Shown: positions 37,786 through 47,146 of the stretch, one piece after another
Numbering within the stretch: position 1 is the first letter of the stretch
Layout: each line of letters begins with the position of its first letter
Assembly (NCBI RefSeq): GCF_025151385.1
Contig: NZ_CP102287.1
Coordinates: 1,984,001-2,048,000, forward strand
Length of the DNA stretch: 64,000 nucleotides
Source: Hoylesella buccalis ATCC 35310
GTDB lineage: Bacteria > Bacteroidota > Bacteroidia > Bacteroidales > Bacteroidaceae
Reading direction: 5' to 3'
Position numbers and translations under genes: made by a program
The notes under the pieces: model-generated
Database searches by the model: none
What the model was told of the DNA's origin: nothing
What the model saw: the letters and a program-made list of their open reading frames with translations, nothing else

Positions 37786-38853
37786 ATGACCGACTTTGAA
37801 GAATATATCCGACAGAGCGAACCGCATAAACGAGAGAAAGGTTATGCGTGGCAGACTGCTATTGGTTTGCAGGCTGTTGATGGGCTGAAGACTTCAGACT
37901 ATCTGCGTCAAACAGCTCGTCAACATATTGAGGGCGATATTACGATAGAAGAGGTAAAGCAACTTGTCAATAGCTATTATGAGTCGAAGACTGCCCGTAA
38001 AGGTATAGAAGATAGGACCGAGGAAGCTGATAAGGTTTCGGCTCGTATTACCGAATTGCTATCCGAGCAGAGTTTTACATTCTCGCCATTAGAATATATT
38101 GCCATTCATCGCCGATTATTTGAAGGTATCTATGAACACGCTGGTAAGATAAGAGATTACAACATTACCAAAAAGGAATGGGTTCTGGATGGAGAAACAG
38201 TGCTGTATGCTGGTGCGGATAGTATTCGTGAGACGTTGGATTACGACTTTGCCCGTGAAAAGGAATACGATTATAGACACCATGACACAGTGAAAGCCGT
38301 GAATCATATTACTCAATTTATTTCAGATCTTTGGCAAATTCACCCTTTCGGTGAGGGTAATACTCGTACAGCGGCAGTCTTCACTATCAAGTATCTGCGC
38401 ACATTTGGTTTTGACATCAGCAACGAAACCTTTGCTCACTATTCGTGGTACTTCCGCAATGCACTGGTTCGTGCCAACTATAACAATATGCCTAAAGGCG
38501 TCTTTGCTACAATGCAATACCTTGAAGCATTCTTTCGCAATTTGATATTAGGTGAGCAGAATGAATTGAAGAATAGATACCTGCACGTGTCGGCAGAAAG
38601 TCAAAGTGCAACAGGTAATGACCCAAAGTGCAATATTTGCACTTTGAATTGCACTTTAGAAGAATTAGCATTACTCAACTTTATTAAAGAGAAACCGAAT
38701 GCAACGCAAAAAGAAATAGCTGTGCATATCGGAAAATCAGAACGAACGGTAAAGACGATGACCGTAAAATTATCTGTACAAGGCATTCTTGAACGCAAGA
38801 ACGGTCGGCGCAATGGCTATTGGGTTATAAAAAATAGTAAAACGAACAACTAA
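37786..38853 (+). CDS. Fic-family protein with C-terminal winged helix
   Basis: 355 residues. The Fic core motif at H186 reads HPFGEGNTRTAA, against the canonical HPFx(D/E)GNGRxxR: His, Phe, acid, Gly, Asn and the first Arg are kept, GNG is GNT, and the last Arg is Ala. This variant occurs in a subgroup of Bacteroidetes Fic proteins. FEGIYEHAGKIRDYNITK precedes it as usual. The C-terminal part (about 290-345) is a winged helix (NATQKEIAVHIGKSERTVKTMTVKL). It would transfer AMP or another nucleotide monophosphate to a protein target. The loss of the last Arg may reduce or change activity. Confidence 0.88.
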   Translation: MTDFEEYIRQSEPHKREKGYAWQTAIGLQAVDGLKTSDYLRQTARQHIEGDITIEEVKQLVNSYYESKTARKGIEDRTEEADKVSARITELLSEQSFTFSPLEYIAIHRRLFEGIYEHAGKIRDYNITKKEWVLDGETVLYAGADSIRETLDYDFAREKEYDYRHHDTVKAVNHITQFISDLWQIHPFGEGNTRTAAVFTIKYLRTFGFDISNETFAHYSWYFRNALVRANYNNMPKGVFATMQYLEAFFRNLILGEQNELKNRYLHVSAESQSATGNDPKCNICTLNCTLEELALLNFIKEKPNATQKEIAVHIGKSERTVKTMTVKLSVQGILERKNGRRNGYWVIKNSKTNN

Positions 38854-38863
38854 ATTTCCATCT

Positions 38864-39823
38864 ATGGAAACGCATAAAGAACAATATAAAAAATCTATTC
38901 GTTTTTTCAACAACCGTGAAGTAAGAGCGGTGTGGGACGATGAACACAATAAGTGGTGGTTCTCTGTGCTGGACATCATTGCTGCAATTAACGAGCAAGA
39001 TGATTATCAAAAGACAAGGAACTATTGGAAATATCTCAAAACTAAGTTTAAGAAAGAGAATAACGAACTGGTTAGAGCTACTAACCAGTTGAAGTTGCAA
39101 GCCCCAGATGGGAAACAACGATTGACAGATATGTTGGATGGAGAAGGGGTTGTTCTACTGGCAAAAGCAATACCCAATGTCAAGGCAATGGGATTTCTTG
39201 ATTGGTTTACCTACAGCGACAACACCATTGACGGACAGAGTAAGAAGAAAGCATATCAACTCTTTGAAAGTGGCATCTTGCAAACGGCGGAACCTGGCAG
39301 TATCAAGTGTCTGCAACAGATACACGCTTATCTCTTTGGAGGACTGTATGACTTTGCAGGACAAATCCGTACCAAGAATATTTCAAAAGGTAGTTTTACC
39401 TTTGCCAACTGTATGCACTTACCAGCAACGTTGCAAACCATTGAACGAATGCCCGAAACAACCTTTGATGAGATTATGGATAAGTATGTAGAGAGGAAAA
39501 TTCGTGCAAACGAGTACCATGTGAACGAGTTCACTAATGGTAGAGTGCAGCCGAATTTATGCAACGTAGCCCATCCTTTTATGGAGGGTAATGGTCGCAG
39601 CACTCGCATTTGGCTTGACCTCATGCTAAAACGTTCCCTCAAACGGTGTGTGGATTGGAGCCAAATAGACAAAAATGACCATCTGTCTGCCATGCGTGAG
39701 AGTGTCGCAGATAGTACACATATCAAGGCTTTTGTGAAACCTGCACTCACCTCAAAGATTGACGACAGAGAAATGTTTATGAAAGGTATTGATTATTCAT
39801 ATTATTATGAACAAGATGAGTGA
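38864..39823 (+). CDS. BRO-N-Fic fusion protein
   Basis: 319 residues. Residues about 13-112 form a BRO-N/antirepressor-like domain (IRFFNNREVRAVWDDEHNKWWFSVLDIIAAI and LQAPDGKQRLTDMLDGEGVVLLAKAIPN). Residues about 125-319 are a complete Fic domain with the intact motif HPFMEGNGRSTR (from H237) and LYDFAGQIRTKNISKGSF. The C-terminus ends SYYYEQDE. In class III Fic proteins a C-terminal (S/T)xxxE(G/N) helix blocks the active site; here it is SYYYEQ, with Gln in the last place. It starts 10 bp after the first Fic gene, so the two are co-transcribed. These two domains are usually separate genes. Confidence 0.85.
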   Translation: METHKEQYKKSIRFFNNREVRAVWDDEHNKWWFSVLDIIAAINEQDDYQKTRNYWKYLKTKFKKENNELVRATNQLKLQAPDGKQRLTDMLDGEGVVLLAKAIPNVKAMGFLDWFTYSDNTIDGQSKKKAYQLFESGILQTAEPGSIKCLQQIHAYLFGGLYDFAGQIRTKNISKGSFTFANCMHLPATLQTIERMPETTFDEIMDKYVERKIRANEYHVNEFTNGRVQPNLCNVAHPFMEGNGRSTRIWLDLMLKRSLKRCVDWSQIDKNDHLSAMRESVADSTHIKAFVKPALTSKIDDREMFMKGIDYSYYYEQDE

Positions 39824-39912
39824 GCCTTCAAACGAGGACAATAGCATTAAACCGCGTTAGGGCGACAAAGGAAATAGATAAAAATTAAATCAAAAATCAA
39901 TAAGCTTAAAAT

Positions 39913-40185
39913 ATGCCTTTTACAGAAGCAAAAAATGAATTTGATAGTAAATATCAATTTATAAAAGAATATACTTGTTTTCTACCAAAGCATTTGATAA
40001 TGAAAAGAGAAACCAAAGTTCAAAAGAAAAATGGTGAACATAATCCACAATCTAATTATAATACTGAAAATTTTACTTTGGACAACTTCTTAGTATTAGA
40101 TAATGCCTATAATGAAGATGCTGGCATCCATGAATTGGATAAGACAGCAAAGATGCTAAAGAGCATTTTTAAATACAGCAATTGA
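39913..40185 (+). CDS. Small hypothetical protein
   Basis: 90 residues, polar and Asn/Lys-rich (MPFTEAKNEFDSKYQFIKEY, then ENFTLDNFLVLDNAYNEDAG). There are no membrane segments and no family I recognise. It follows the Fic pair by 90 bp on the same strand. It might be the remains of a larger gene or a small partner of the next gene. Confidence 0.45.
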   Translation: MPFTEAKNEFDSKYQFIKEYTCFLPKHLIMKRETKVQKKNGEHNPQSNYNTENFTLDNFLVLDNAYNEDAGIHELDKTAKMLKSIFKYSN

Positions 40186-40237
40186 AAATATTGCAAACAA
40201 CAACGAAGTAACTATAAACTTCTCTAAATAAGATATT

Positions 40238-41972
40238 GTGATGGGTATAAAGAAGACAAAGATATGTGCCATTGATTTAGAAGATGACATTTTATCATTT
40301 TTGAAAAAAGATTTTGAAGTATTTGAAGGAACGATGGGAGCTAAAATAGAGATACTTCAAAGAGTTAGAAACTGTTATGATTCTGTTAGCCTATTGCTAA
40401 ATTATGATTTTCCAACAAATATTCAAGAATACGATATTTTGATACAAGATATGGGGTACGAGAAAGTTATTCCGTATTCAGAGGAAGAACATGTAAAAAA
40501 AATATTTTACTGGTACTGATAGTTTTTACTTATATAGTTCATATCCTGAAACATTGTTTAACCCGATTCCTTATAGTTCTAAGCTTCTAAGCATTGAACT
40601 ACAAAAGCACAGAGAACGCCCTCTAATAAAAATTATCTTTCAAGGAGAGCTTTATAGCGTGACCTACAAAAAGTATAATGCAGGGAAGAATTATACAACA
40701 GACGGTGGCTGCTTTACAAATTATGAGCATATTCAAAATTATTGTAGTGAAACTTTACTTTCCGGTAGAGATGTGATACCATGCAAAAACACATTTACTC
40801 AAGCAATATTTGGAAATACTACGGTTGGATACTCTTATCAACAAATTTATCGCCATCCCATAGCATGGGAGAATAGTATTCGAAAAAAAGATGAACACTT
40901 TATACCTCTGCTAACAACTAGAGCTGGAGATATTATTTCATATTTTTATATGGATAAGTATGATATTACAATTATGCTTCCGCAAAGTGAGAATAAATTA
41001 GAGCTACTCAAAAATGTCTTTAATGAATTACTCTATATCAATTTTTCTGAATATTTTCCATTCATAGAAGCTGCTGCATGGAAAAATACCCCAATGTATT
41101 TTCTTCCAAATCAACAAGAGCTTTTAGACAAAGAAAAGCAATTAATGAAGAAATACCAAGAAGATCTATCGAAAATAGAATCGCAGAGGGAAGCAAATAG
41201 CAAGCAATATAGCTTCTTACATTCCCTTCTAACAGATACAGCGGATAATCTTGTAAAAGCAGTAATTGATTTTTTGCAATGGCTAGGCTTTTCTAATATC
41301 GTAGATGTAGATACAACCAAAAAGGAGGGAGACATATTCGAAGAAGATATACAAGTTGATTTAGGAGACGCAGGACTACTTATTATAGAAGTTAAAGGGA
41401 TAAATGGAACATCTACCGATGCACAATGCTCACAAATTCACAAAATTAAATTTAGAAGATGCGAAGAAAGGGGTACGTTTGATGTATATGCACTTTACAT
41501 TGTTAATAACGAACGTAATATAGAACCATTAAAAAGGACGCATCCTCCATTCAAAGACGTACAAATTAAAGATGCTCAAAAAGATAAGCGCGGATTAGCT
41601 TACACCTGGCAATTATTTAATCTTTTTTTTGATATAGAAAATGGTTTTATTTCCAAAACGGAAGCAAGAGAAAGCCTGATTAATGCGTGTGGACTTGTTG
41701 ACTTCTCACCAACTAATTTGTGCGAACTGGGAATACCTTATAATTATTATAAGAAGAATACCGTTATCTGTATAGAAATAAAAGAACTAATCATAAAGCC
41801 CAGGGATTATTTTGCTTATAGGCAAAACGATAGATGGCATAAAACAAGAATAGTAAGTATAGAAGAAAACGGACAAGTTATAGATGAGACATCAAATGGT
41901 AGGTATGGCTTCGAAGTAGAAAAAGCTATTCCCAATAATGTATGCCTATATTTAATCCAAAAGCCCAAATAA
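40238..41972 (+). pseudogene. PD-(D/E)XK nuclease-like gene, frameshifted at an A8 run
   Basis: The first part (ATG 40238, 93 codons) runs into a stop just after AAAAAAAA (40495-40502). The second part (to 41972) is open from the A run in the next frame, and its first available start is only a TTG at 40554. With seven A instead of eight, the sequence reads on as EEEHVKKYFTGTDSFYLYS into the second part, giving one protein of about 577 residues. The C-terminal part has a nuclease-like core: DVDTTKKEGDIFEEDIQVD then LLIIEVKGI (E279 and K281 of the second part). It is an inactivated, phase-variable or slippage-decoded gene. The function is otherwise unknown. Confidence 0.7.
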
Positions 41973-41999
41973 AAAATGACACAGAATAAAACTCCCCAA

Positions 42000-43304
42000 T
42001 TAGTCGATGGTGAAGACGTAGGTTTCTCCATCTTTGATTGTTGCATCATCGGCGATGGCGATATTGCCATCTTTCTCCTGAACTTTGAAGTAGGGATTGT
42101 CGGTAACGAGATAATGGTCGGAACCAGCTTTACCGAATTCCACACCCCAGTTGGGCTGACCGAAGAACTTGAAGTTGATATCTTTGGCATTCAGTTGCTG
42201 TCCGATGGTCAACGTCACTTGGTATACTTTGTCAGTGATGGGAGCCATGGCCACATCAACATCTACTCCAGTCCACCAGCCGTGGTTGATGGCTTTCCAT
42301 GTAGGCTTGTTCACACCTTCGCTTCCGATGATCCATATACAACCTGTGCCGTCGGGTTGCAGTGAGGCTGGGTTGCCATTCTCTGCCAGCGGATGTATGC
42401 GGAAGTACTTCTTCTCGAAGTCTGCCGTGAGCGAGTAGCTTCCCGTGAGGGCTTTGAATGTGAATGTGCCGTCGTTGTTCCGGCTCAGGAAATCTGGGTC
42501 GTAATACCATTCGTCTGATTTCATTTCCGGTGATCCCTCAAACTCATATAGTTTTCCTCGCGACATATTCAGCACTTGTGTTTCGCCGCTTGCGGCAAAC
42601 TGAACTAATGTGACTTGGGCTTCGTAGGTTGGTCCGTACTCGAAATAGCGCATATCGAAGCTTATTTCTACATCTCCAGCATTCTCAGATGTGAAAGTGA
42701 TGTCGCCATCGTTTCCTAGAGACACTTCCTTGCCATTCCATCCAAACAACAATGGCTCGTGTGTATTCCCAACTGCAGGAGCCTTGAAATGGCCCTTGGT
42801 AACCGTAGAGGGAGTATTGATGAAAGTGGTGAACAAGTAGGGATTCTCGGCTGACGGTGTCATGGCATAAGTTTTCCCATCTGCACAAACGAAATCGATG
42901 GATTTGAATTTCGGACGTTGGATGTCCACCTCAAGACTTTTTTCTGTTATTGCCAGAGATACATCCTGTAGTGTATAGCGAAGCTCGGCCGTACCATTGG
43001 GAATGGAACGGTAAAAAGGCACTTTAATACGTCCGCTGTATGTTCCCTCCGTCTTGGTTCTGACGGTTTGCGTGGCTACGACTTCCCCTCCATAACACAG
43101 TTCTACTTTAAGGGTGGAGAGGGGAACTCCCGTGCTGTTAGAGCAGTTTACATGATAATCTATACTGTCGCCCATCGTGGCGGAAAGCCGTTCGGTAGAA
43201 ACCGTGATGACAGGATTCCCTGTCGTGGTTTCGTCATCATTACAGGCCACAAGTAGCGGCACTGCAATGATGAGAGCAAGGATATGTTTGATATATCTTT
43301 TCAT
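42000..43304 (-). CDS. SusE/SusF-like outer-membrane lipoprotein (DUF5121-like)
   Basis: 434 residues from ATG 43304. Lipoprotein signal MKRYIKHILALIIAVPLLVAC. N-terminal Ig-like part (VITVSTERLSATMGDSIDYHV), then starch/glycan-binding-like modules similar to SusF/DUF5121 (GCIWIIGSEGVNKPTWKAIN and DINFKFFGQPNWGVEFG). It lies just after the GH30 fragment on the same strand, as in a polysaccharide utilisation locus. SusC and SusD are absent, so it is an orphan remnant. It converges tail-to-tail with the frameshifted nuclease gene. Confidence 0.78.
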   Translation of the reverse strand: MKRYIKHILALIIAVPLLVACNDDETTTGNPVITVSTERLSATMGDSIDYHVNCSNSTGVPLSTLKVELCYGGEVVATQTVRTKTEGTYSGRIKVPFYRSIPNGTAELRYTLQDVSLAITEKSLEVDIQRPKFKSIDFVCADGKTYAMTPSAENPYLFTTFINTPSTVTKGHFKAPAVGNTHEPLLFGWNGKEVSLGNDGDITFTSENAGDVEISFDMRYFEYGPTYEAQVTLVQFAASGETQVLNMSRGKLYEFEGSPEMKSDEWYYDPDFLSRNNDGTFTFKALTGSYSLTADFEKKYFRIHPLAENGNPASLQPDGTGCIWIIGSEGVNKPTWKAINHGWWTGVDVDVAMAPITDKVYQVTLTIGQQLNAKDINFKFFGQPNWGVEFGKAGSDHYLVTDNPYFKVQEKDGNIAIADDATIKDGETYVFTID

Positions 43305-43306
43305 TT

Positions 43307-44436
43307 TCAATCTTTTTTAGATGTTACAGAAGGATTCCATATACACGATACAACACCTTCGGCAGGAACTGTTACCTGGAAGTTGTATGCACCGTTGCTA
43401 ACGGTTATCATCTGGTCGTGGCCACCGCTGTTGGCCAATACGATGCCGTAGGTGGAGTCGGGATTGCGGAATGTGGCATAGTCTACATCCTTAATGTGTG
43501 CGCTACGGCTTGAATCTTCTATCCGAACAGCTCCGGGGCGCACCACGCTGGATATATGGCTGATGATGTAGTAGTGAGAATTGCGATGTAGTGTCTTGTA
43601 GTCCGATGCAATATCCACAGCGCCGTAGCAAGTCTGGCAGCCTCCGTCGAGGTTGGGCCCCATCTTCTCATCGAGCATCAGATTCCATACCAACACAGCC
43701 TTGCAGTGTCTGTTCACTGTTCCCAAGATGACGTTTTTCATATCGGGCAACAGTCTGGCGGAAAGATTACGCCCGTTGTTCCATGTACCGATGGAACTCT
43801 CAGAGAAGATGAGTTCCTTGTCGGGAGCCTTGGCATAGATATCATCCAACTCGGTATTGCTTCCACCATAGTCGTGATAGGCTGCACCAACTACATATTC
43901 AGACCCTTCGAACTCGTTGCCAAGCGCGTTGTATATCTTGACGGGATAGTCTTCCTGATCGGCCTTGTTGTCGTAGTTGTAGTTGTGGTCGAAAAGGTAG
44001 ATCTTAGTCTTCAGCGCATTCTTTTTGAAAGCTTTGGCCAATTCTTTGACAAACTCTGCCTGTTCCTGCCAGGGCATATAGGTCGAGGCGCAGTTGGCTC
44101 TGTTGAGCGGCTCATTCTGTGGACTCACTGCATAGATGTTGATGCCTTCAGCTTTCATGGTCTGTACAAACTTCACGAAGTAGTTGGCATAGTCGGTGTA
44201 ATGATCAGGATTTACATGTCCGTCGGTCCATGAGTCGAATGGAGTCTTTGTCTTCAGATCTTTTACTTTCATCCATTTCGGACAGGTCCATGGTGCTGCT
44301 ACAATCTTGAGTTTGGGATTGATGGCAAGAATCTCCTTGAGAATGGGAATTACATAGTCGGTCTCGTCTTTATACAGGCGGAAATGCTCTAATCCTTTCT
44401 CATCGCACAAGGTATATTCGGTACTCGAAAAGTCAA
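43307..44436 (-). pseudogene. Glycoside hydrolase family 30 enzyme, N-terminally truncated
   Basis: About 375 residues remain of a GH30 enzyme (normally near 480-500 with a signal peptide). The frame opens at DFSSTEYTLCDEKGLEHF near 44434, with no start codon. The catalytic acid/base lies in IYAVSPQNEPLNRANC and the nucleophile in ELIFSESSIGTWNNG. The C-terminal beta-domain (YGIVLANSGGHDQMITVSN) is complete. GH30 members in such loci cleave beta-1,6-glucan or related glycans. Both catalytic Glu remain, but the signal peptide and first strands of the barrel are lost next to the ISL3 element. Confidence 0.78.
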
Positions 44437-44445
44437 GTATTGATC

Positions 44446-44453
44446 AAAAAATT
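44446..44453. repeat. 8-bp target duplication AAAAAATT, left
   Basis: AAAAAATT directly outside the ISL3 left end; matched at 45768-45775. Eight bases is the normal ISL3 duplication. Confidence 0.88.
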
Positions 44454-45767
44454 GGTTCATCCGACTTTTCGAGTGATACGACAGTCATGTAGTGCATATA
44501 GCCTTAGTTTAAAATATCGTTCATCCCTAAATCCGTATGCATTGCGTTTCATCACTTTTATCTTATTGTTAATACCCTCCACTTTACCTGTTGAGATATG
44601 GCAGTCATACCATGCAAGTATACCTCTTTTGTAAGCCAGTATAGTCATTGCCATCTTTTGCAGTTGTGGAATATGACTCTCTTTTGCTTGCTCCACCCAC
44701 TCCGTTAAAACTTTTTCAGCCTCCTCTTTACGCACTTGCAACCATATCTCCCTCAACTGTTCTTTCAGATAATACGCCTTTGATAGAGGCTCATTCATTG
44801 CCAAGGCATTTTCCAATCTCGTCTTATATTTCGCATCATAGATATCTGCTCCATTACAAAGCAACAGATATCTGGTTCCCTTGAGTACCTTACGTTTGTT
44901 AATATCCTTCTCCATGTTATATTGTATTCGCCGTATATCATCAAGTTTGTCATTCATCAGCTTTACGACATGAAAATGGTCAAAAACGTGTATCGCATCT
45001 GGACAATTTTCAAGTACGGAGCCAATAAAAGCCGCTGACAAATCCGTGGCAACATATTTGATAGATACATTCTTGCGCCTCACCTTCTTCCAAAAGTCAG
45101 CCAAAGCTTCTATTCCCTTACCCTCACCGACATAGAGTATGCGCCCGCTAATAAGGTCTACAACGATTGTTTTGTATATGTGTCCTTTCTTGACGGCAAA
45201 CTCATCTATACCTATACACTTAACACCATCAAGCGACGGAGGGGAATAATGGCTTTCAAGATAATGGGAATGTATCTCCTTTACTGTATCCCAACTTACC
45301 TCAAGCCGTGCCGCCACATCTTTTAGGGTCATGGAACGCAACAAGTCTACGACATATTTTGCAAAGCGGTGAGTGTAGGAACTGCTGCCCGTTGCAAATC
45401 GTATCTTTTCCTGTTGGTCGTAATCACAGTCGTTGCATTTGTAGCGTTGGACTTTCATGCGGATAACTATTTTCTTGCCACCGATCGGAAGACCGAGAAA
45501 GTCTCTTATGCGGTAGCCATTTTTCACCAAATGAAGTTTGCCACATTTTGGGCAGACGCTTAAACGTTTCTTGTTTTGTACGTGAAGAATAATTGTATTA
45601 CCTTTGTATTCCTCCCTTGTACATTCGAGACTATATAGTCCCCATGCGTGATATAGAAAACTGCTGTTCATGATTGTATATCTGTTTGTGGTTATTCAAA
45701 TATACTCAAGTTCAGCGGTTTTCTTTTATCTTATTGTTAAATTGTCACTCGAAAAGTCGGATGAACC
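44454..45767 (-). mobile_element. ISL3-family insertion sequence
   Basis: 1314 bp with 23-bp perfect inverted ends (GGTTCATCCGACTTTTCG at 44454 onward; its complement ends at 45767) and an 8-bp AAAAAATT duplication. Confidence 0.95.
44457..45671 (-). CDS. ISL3-family transposase
   Basis: 404 residues, start ATG 45671. N-terminal zinc-binding segments (CPKCGKLH and CNDCDYD), a helix-turn-helix (LKDVAARLEVSWDTVKEI), then the DDE core with IGIDEFAVKKGHIYKTIVVD, YVATDLSAAFI and the C-terminal STGKVEGINNKIKVMKRNAYGF carrying the catalytic Glu. It is complete and flanked by perfect ends, so probably a recent insertion. Confidence 0.95.
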   Translation of the reverse strand: MNSSFLYHAWGLYSLECTREEYKGNTIILHVQNKKRLSVCPKCGKLHLVKNGYRIRDFLGLPIGGKKIVIRMKVQRYKCNDCDYDQQEKIRFATGSSSYTHRFAKYVVDLLRSMTLKDVAARLEVSWDTVKEIHSHYLESHYSPPSLDGVKCIGIDEFAVKKGHIYKTIVVDLISGRILYVGEGKGIEALADFWKKVRRKNVSIKYVATDLSAAFIGSVLENCPDAIHVFDHFHVVKLMNDKLDDIRRIQYNMEKDINKRKVLKGTRYLLLCNGADIYDAKYKTRLENALAMNEPLSKAYYLKEQLREIWLQVRKEEAEKVLTEWVEQAKESHIPQLQKMAMTILAYKRGILAWYDCHISTGKVEGINNKIKVMKRNAYGFRDERYFKLRLYALHDCRITRKVG

Positions 45768-45775
45768 AAAAAATT
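45768..45775. repeat. 8-bp target duplication AAAAAATT, right
   Basis: AAAAAATT directly after the ISL3 right end at 45767. Confidence 0.88.
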
Positions 45776-45778
45776 GCC

Positions 45779-46672
45779 ATGATGAAAAATGCTGCAACAA
45801 TAAATGTAGATACTTTATTCTATCTTTGGGAAAACTATTGGTCAGGAACAAAAGGCAATAGAGATCAATTTGCAGAAATAGCTCAATGTATTTTGCAAAT
45901 GGAGATACTTCACATTAATTCTATTCTGATACTATTCAATGGAACCCCAATGATTCCACATTTGAAAAAAAGAACAATAATAGATATTCCTTCTATGGCT
46001 TCCATATTAAGAAGCTTATATGAAAAAGTCTTTATATTTAATAACCTTTTTGTTGAACAAGAAAATAGTATAGAGAAAGAAATTGTTTTATACATATGGA
46101 AAATAAGAGGACTGTATAATATGAAATTGCCTCAGGCTCCCCAAGAAGCTTAGAAATATATCCAGAAATATAATTCAAGCAGAATGCAAATAAAAGATTT
46201 CAAGCAAAAAGCAATAAGTCGTTTAGAGGAACTTGATATTACAGAAAATGCGAAACAATCTTTTCATAAAGAAATTAGTAAATCTGATACATCTATTAAA
46301 GGCTATAAGTTTATTAAGGATGCACAAACACAACAGATTAAAGAATTTAAGATACTATCCTTTAGTACATCTCCTAAAGAAGTATTTCCCAAAGAAGACC
46401 TAACTATTTTATACGGTTTTTTATCTTCCCAATCCCATCCTTCTTTCTTAAGAATTTTGCAGTTTGGTCAAATGTACAATTCTGATGAATATAAAGAAAG
46501 AGCACTGACGATACTCAATTCTATCTGTAAATTTCAACAAGTAATAGTACGAGATTTTTGTAATGCTTTCCCTAAGGCAAAGGAATTTTTAGATAAAATG
46601 CCAAAAGAACAAACTAAATATCTTCTCCAAAATGAAATAAGAGAAGGCGATAACATCCAAGATGTTTTCTAA
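45779..46672 (+). pseudogene. DUF5677-like gene with an in-frame stop
   Basis: Two open stretches in the same frame are separated by one TAG (46151-46153): the first ends in LPQAPQEA, and the second begins KYIQKYNSS before its first ATG at 46184. Read through, the protein is about 297 residues: ASILRSLYEKVFIFNNL and LYIWKIRGLYN in the first part, DLTILYGFLSSQSHPSFLRILQFGQMY in the second. These match the helical DUF5677 pattern. The start at 45779 lies 4 bp after the ISL3 duplication, so the IS replaced its promoter region. A G-to-A change (TGG to TAG) would explain the stop. Confidence 0.65.
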
Positions 46673-46746
46673 TCAATACTACTCAAATTGAGGAAACATT
46701 TTTGTACCATAAGAATGTAATACATTGATAATCAGTATAGGATAAG

Positions 46747-46764
46747 TTTGAGGAAGTGAAATAA
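46747..46764 (+). other. Candidate right attachment repeat (copy of dnaK 3' end)
   Basis: TTTGAGGAAGTGAAATAA, identical to the dnaK end at 29230-29247 except for one A/G. A stop codon lies just upstream in the same frame, so it is not part of a gene here. Confidence 0.5.
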
Positions 46765-46798
46765 GACAAGGTAAGTAATTAACAATATATAATCAAAA

Positions 46799-46834
46799 AA
46801 GAGGTGTAAGCCAATGGTTTACGCCTCTTTTTTT
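46799..46834 (+). terminator. Intrinsic terminator at the island right end
   Basis: AGAGGTGTAA (from 46799) pairs with TTTACGCCTCT with G-T pairs, followed by eight T. It may be the terminator that originally followed dnaK, since it lies downstream of the dnaK-end copy. Confidence 0.75.
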
Positions 46835-47146
46835 ATTTTTGAATCTTTGCTGCATCACTTGCTTCTTGTTGTTCGTTGTCTTCTACTAACAGCTTGTTGA
46901 TAAGAAGTTATAACGTGATAATGAAATCGGGAACAGTCTTTAATGGATAAACAGAAAGGATTAATAATTAAATCAGAATGCTAAAACGACTGGTACATGA
47001 CTTCAGATGCGATGTGTTTTTAACTCTACAGTCCAAATTTGAGTGATTGAATGCTTAACAAAAAACTGCCTGAAAGATGAGATATACGCCTTTTTGTCAC
47101 ACGAGCCGGTATTGCCACTCAAACAAACCCGAAAGACTGTTAATTC
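46835..47146. other. Intergenic region without recognised features
   Basis: About 310 bp downstream of the CvfB-like gene and the island end. I see no gene, repeat or strong hairpin. Confidence 0.5.

Larger units (their letters stand above)
29248..46764. mobile_element. Accessory (defence-type) genomic island next to dnaK
   Basis: About 17.5 kb of AT-rich sequence between dnaK and the CvfB-like gene, bounded by an imperfect 18-bp repeat of the dnaK 3' end. The content is nucleases, a STAND NTPase, Fic proteins, IS elements and broken genes. No integrase is present, so mobility would need helper functions or has been lost. Confidence 0.55.

Noticed and set aside
44410..44412. GH30 start codon
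   Set aside because: The apparent start is a TTG in the middle of a conserved GH30 segment that continues upstream; the gene is N-truncated.
44423..44434. Second ISL3 end (ACTCGAAAAGTC) just outside the left end of the ISL3 element
   Set aside because: It matches 12 bp of the IS terminus but also reads as the DFSS codons of the GH30 frame; similarity does not continue to the tip, so coincidence is more likely.
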